In this document: piece by piece, positions 6,520 through 7,254 of the stretch
Layout: every line of letters begins with the position of its first letter
How positions within the stretch are numbered: position 1 is the first letter of the stretch
Assembly: GCA_026990815.1 (NCBI GenBank)
Contig: JALXCS010000101.1
Location: 1-7,254, forward strand
Reading direction: 5' to 3'
DNA: 7,254 bases
Source: Methylomonas sp.
GTDB taxonomy: Bacteria > Pseudomonadota > Gammaproteobacteria > Methylococcales > Methylomonadaceae
Notes under the pieces: generated by a model
Told to the model about the DNA's origin: nothing
Database searches by the model: none
The model's input: the letters and a program-made list of their open reading frames with translations, nothing else
Made by a program: the position numbers and the translations under genes

Positions 6520-7254
6520 GACAACCCCATTTTTTTCAGGTGGCCTTCGACCAGTGCGCTGTATTTTTCAACTTCCCTGCTTATATCCGGCAGGGTTTCG
6601 CTGTAGCGTTCCTCCAGCGTTTTAACACGGTTTGCCAATGCCTGCGTCATGCGCTCAATTTCTTCGACGATCTGCGTTTCAATGGCATTAAACCATATCG
6701 CATTAACGATCAGGTCTTTCAGCTCATCTTCGGGAATGGTTGGGATTTTTTCGAACACCAATTTATCCAGCTCTTCCTTCGCCTTTTTCACCGCAGATTT
6801 GGATTTGGCTTGCGCATCTACTAAAGCAAGGCATTTTTTCAGCGCGGCTATTTCTTCATCATCTTTGGATAATTTAATCCGATCCGTAAGTCCTTTTTTA
6901 GAAATATTACCTTTCTCGTTCTTGGCTTCCTCGATCAAACCCTCTTCGCCAGCGTGTTCCTCAATAAAGGTTTCAAGCTCTTGGCTGGCGTTATCAAATT
7001 CAGCTTGCAGCTTATCAAGCGCCTCTTGCTTATCGGCAAAATATCGGGCAATAACCAAGGCTGGCGGCACGATATCGCTTTTATAGCGCTTCTTGTTTTT
7101 CGCCATGCCAAACTCAAAATCGTGATCTTCCTTATAAACGGCTTTGTTCTTTTTGTCCTTGACCGGCACAAGCTGACGCACAACATTTCCGGCGCTCCAG
7201 CCATCTTGCACCAGCATATACACATCGTCTTGCATGACATCAGCCCAGTAATCC
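6513..7254 (-). CDS. hsdM: Type I restriction-modification system, methyltransferase (M) subunit, C-terminal part (5' end outside window)
   Basis: The frame stays open to the right edge of the window, so this is the last 246 codons of a gene that is usually 480-700 codons long. The translated segment begins with the residues DYWADVMQDDVYMLVQDGW. The pattern (F/Y)W..VMQDDVY....DGW is a hallmark of the C-terminal region of HsdM proteins. The catalytic part (SAM-binding and NPPF motifs) lies upstream of the window and cannot be checked. After this motif comes a highly charged, largely helical stretch rich in Lys/Glu/Leu with coiled-coil character. This is typical of the HsdM tail that packs against the helices of HsdS. 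HsdM methylates adenine in the sequence chosen by HsdS, in an M2S1 complex. The stop codon (TAA, 6515-6513) lies inside the start of hsdS, giving a 7-base overlap. The gene is followed by hsdS and is probably the first gene of the operon. Confidence 0.95.
   Translation of the reverse strand, partial: DYWADVMQDDVYMLVQDGWSAGNVVRQLVPVKDKKNKAVYKEDHDFEFGMAKNKKRYKSDIVPPALVIARYFADKQEALDKLQAEFDNASQELETFIEEHAGEEGLIEEAKNEKGNISKKGLTDRIKLSKDDEEIAALKKCLALVDAQAKSKSAVKKAKEELDKLVFEKIPTIPEDELKDLIVNAIWFNAIETQIVEEIERMTQALANRVKTLEERYSETLPDISREVEKYSALVEGHLKKMGLSW

Noticed and set aside
6649..7086. 145-codon Ser-rich open frame on the plus strand
   Set aside because: It is antisense to the Lys/Glu-rich hsdM tail; the Ser/Phe/Leu-rich composition is what the opposite strand of such codons gives.
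1..7254. CRISPR array, tRNA/rRNA, insertion sequence, origin or terminator
   Set aside because: No regularly spaced repeats, cloverleaf, transposase frame, iteron cluster or hairpin followed by a T-run outside coding sequence was found; there is no intergenic DNA in the window.

Overview
The window is wall-to-wall coding on the minus strand. Read in the direction of transcription (from high to low coordinates), it holds five genes: the 3' part of hsdM (cut by the right edge), hsdS, an OLD-family ATPase/TOPRIM nuclease gene, a UvrD/Rep-type superfamily 1 helicase gene, and the 5' half of hsdR (cut by the left edge). The hsd genes form a Type I restriction-modification system. The OLD nuclease plus adjacent UvrD-like helicase is the gene pair that defines the Gabija anti-phage system (GajA + GajB). 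So a Gabija-type module appears to sit between hsdS and hsdR of a Type I R-M operon.

Layout (all minus strand): hsdM 7254-6513 (C-terminal 246 codons); hsdS 6519-5284 (411 aa, two target-recognition domains); gajA-like 5287-3515 (590 aa); gajB-like 3518-1620 (632 aa); hsdR 1623-1 (first 541 codons, GTG start). Every junction overlaps: 7 bases between hsdM and hsdS, then three 4-base stop/start overlaps (ATGA, ATGA, GTGA). There is no intergenic DNA. No promoter, terminator, RNA gene, insertion sequence, attachment site or CRISPR array is visible. The operon promoter must lie upstream of hsdM, outside the window, unless there is an internal promoter inside coding sequence.

How the genes work together: HsdM and HsdS form the modification enzyme, with HsdS choosing the DNA site. 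Adding HsdR gives the restriction translocase/nuclease that attacks unmodified DNA. From what is known of Gabija, GajA is a DNA-nicking nuclease controlled by nucleotide levels, and GajB is a helicase partner that responds to DNA ends or single strands. The unbroken overlap chain implies one polycistronic message with translational coupling, so the two defences are probably made together. The arrangement resembles the known hsdM-hsdS-prrC-hsdR loci, where a second-line anti-phage effector occupies the same slot.

Organism: the proteins are bacterial and the Shine-Dalgarno sequences are canonical (AAGGAG type). Moderate GC and the protein style would fit a proteobacterium, but nothing in the window fixes the taxon. 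Hand-counted GC samples are about 43-50% in hsdM, hsdR and the conserved part of hsdS, and about 28-35% in gajA, gajB and the first recognition domain of hsdS. This suggests a mosaic, horizontally assembled defence locus.
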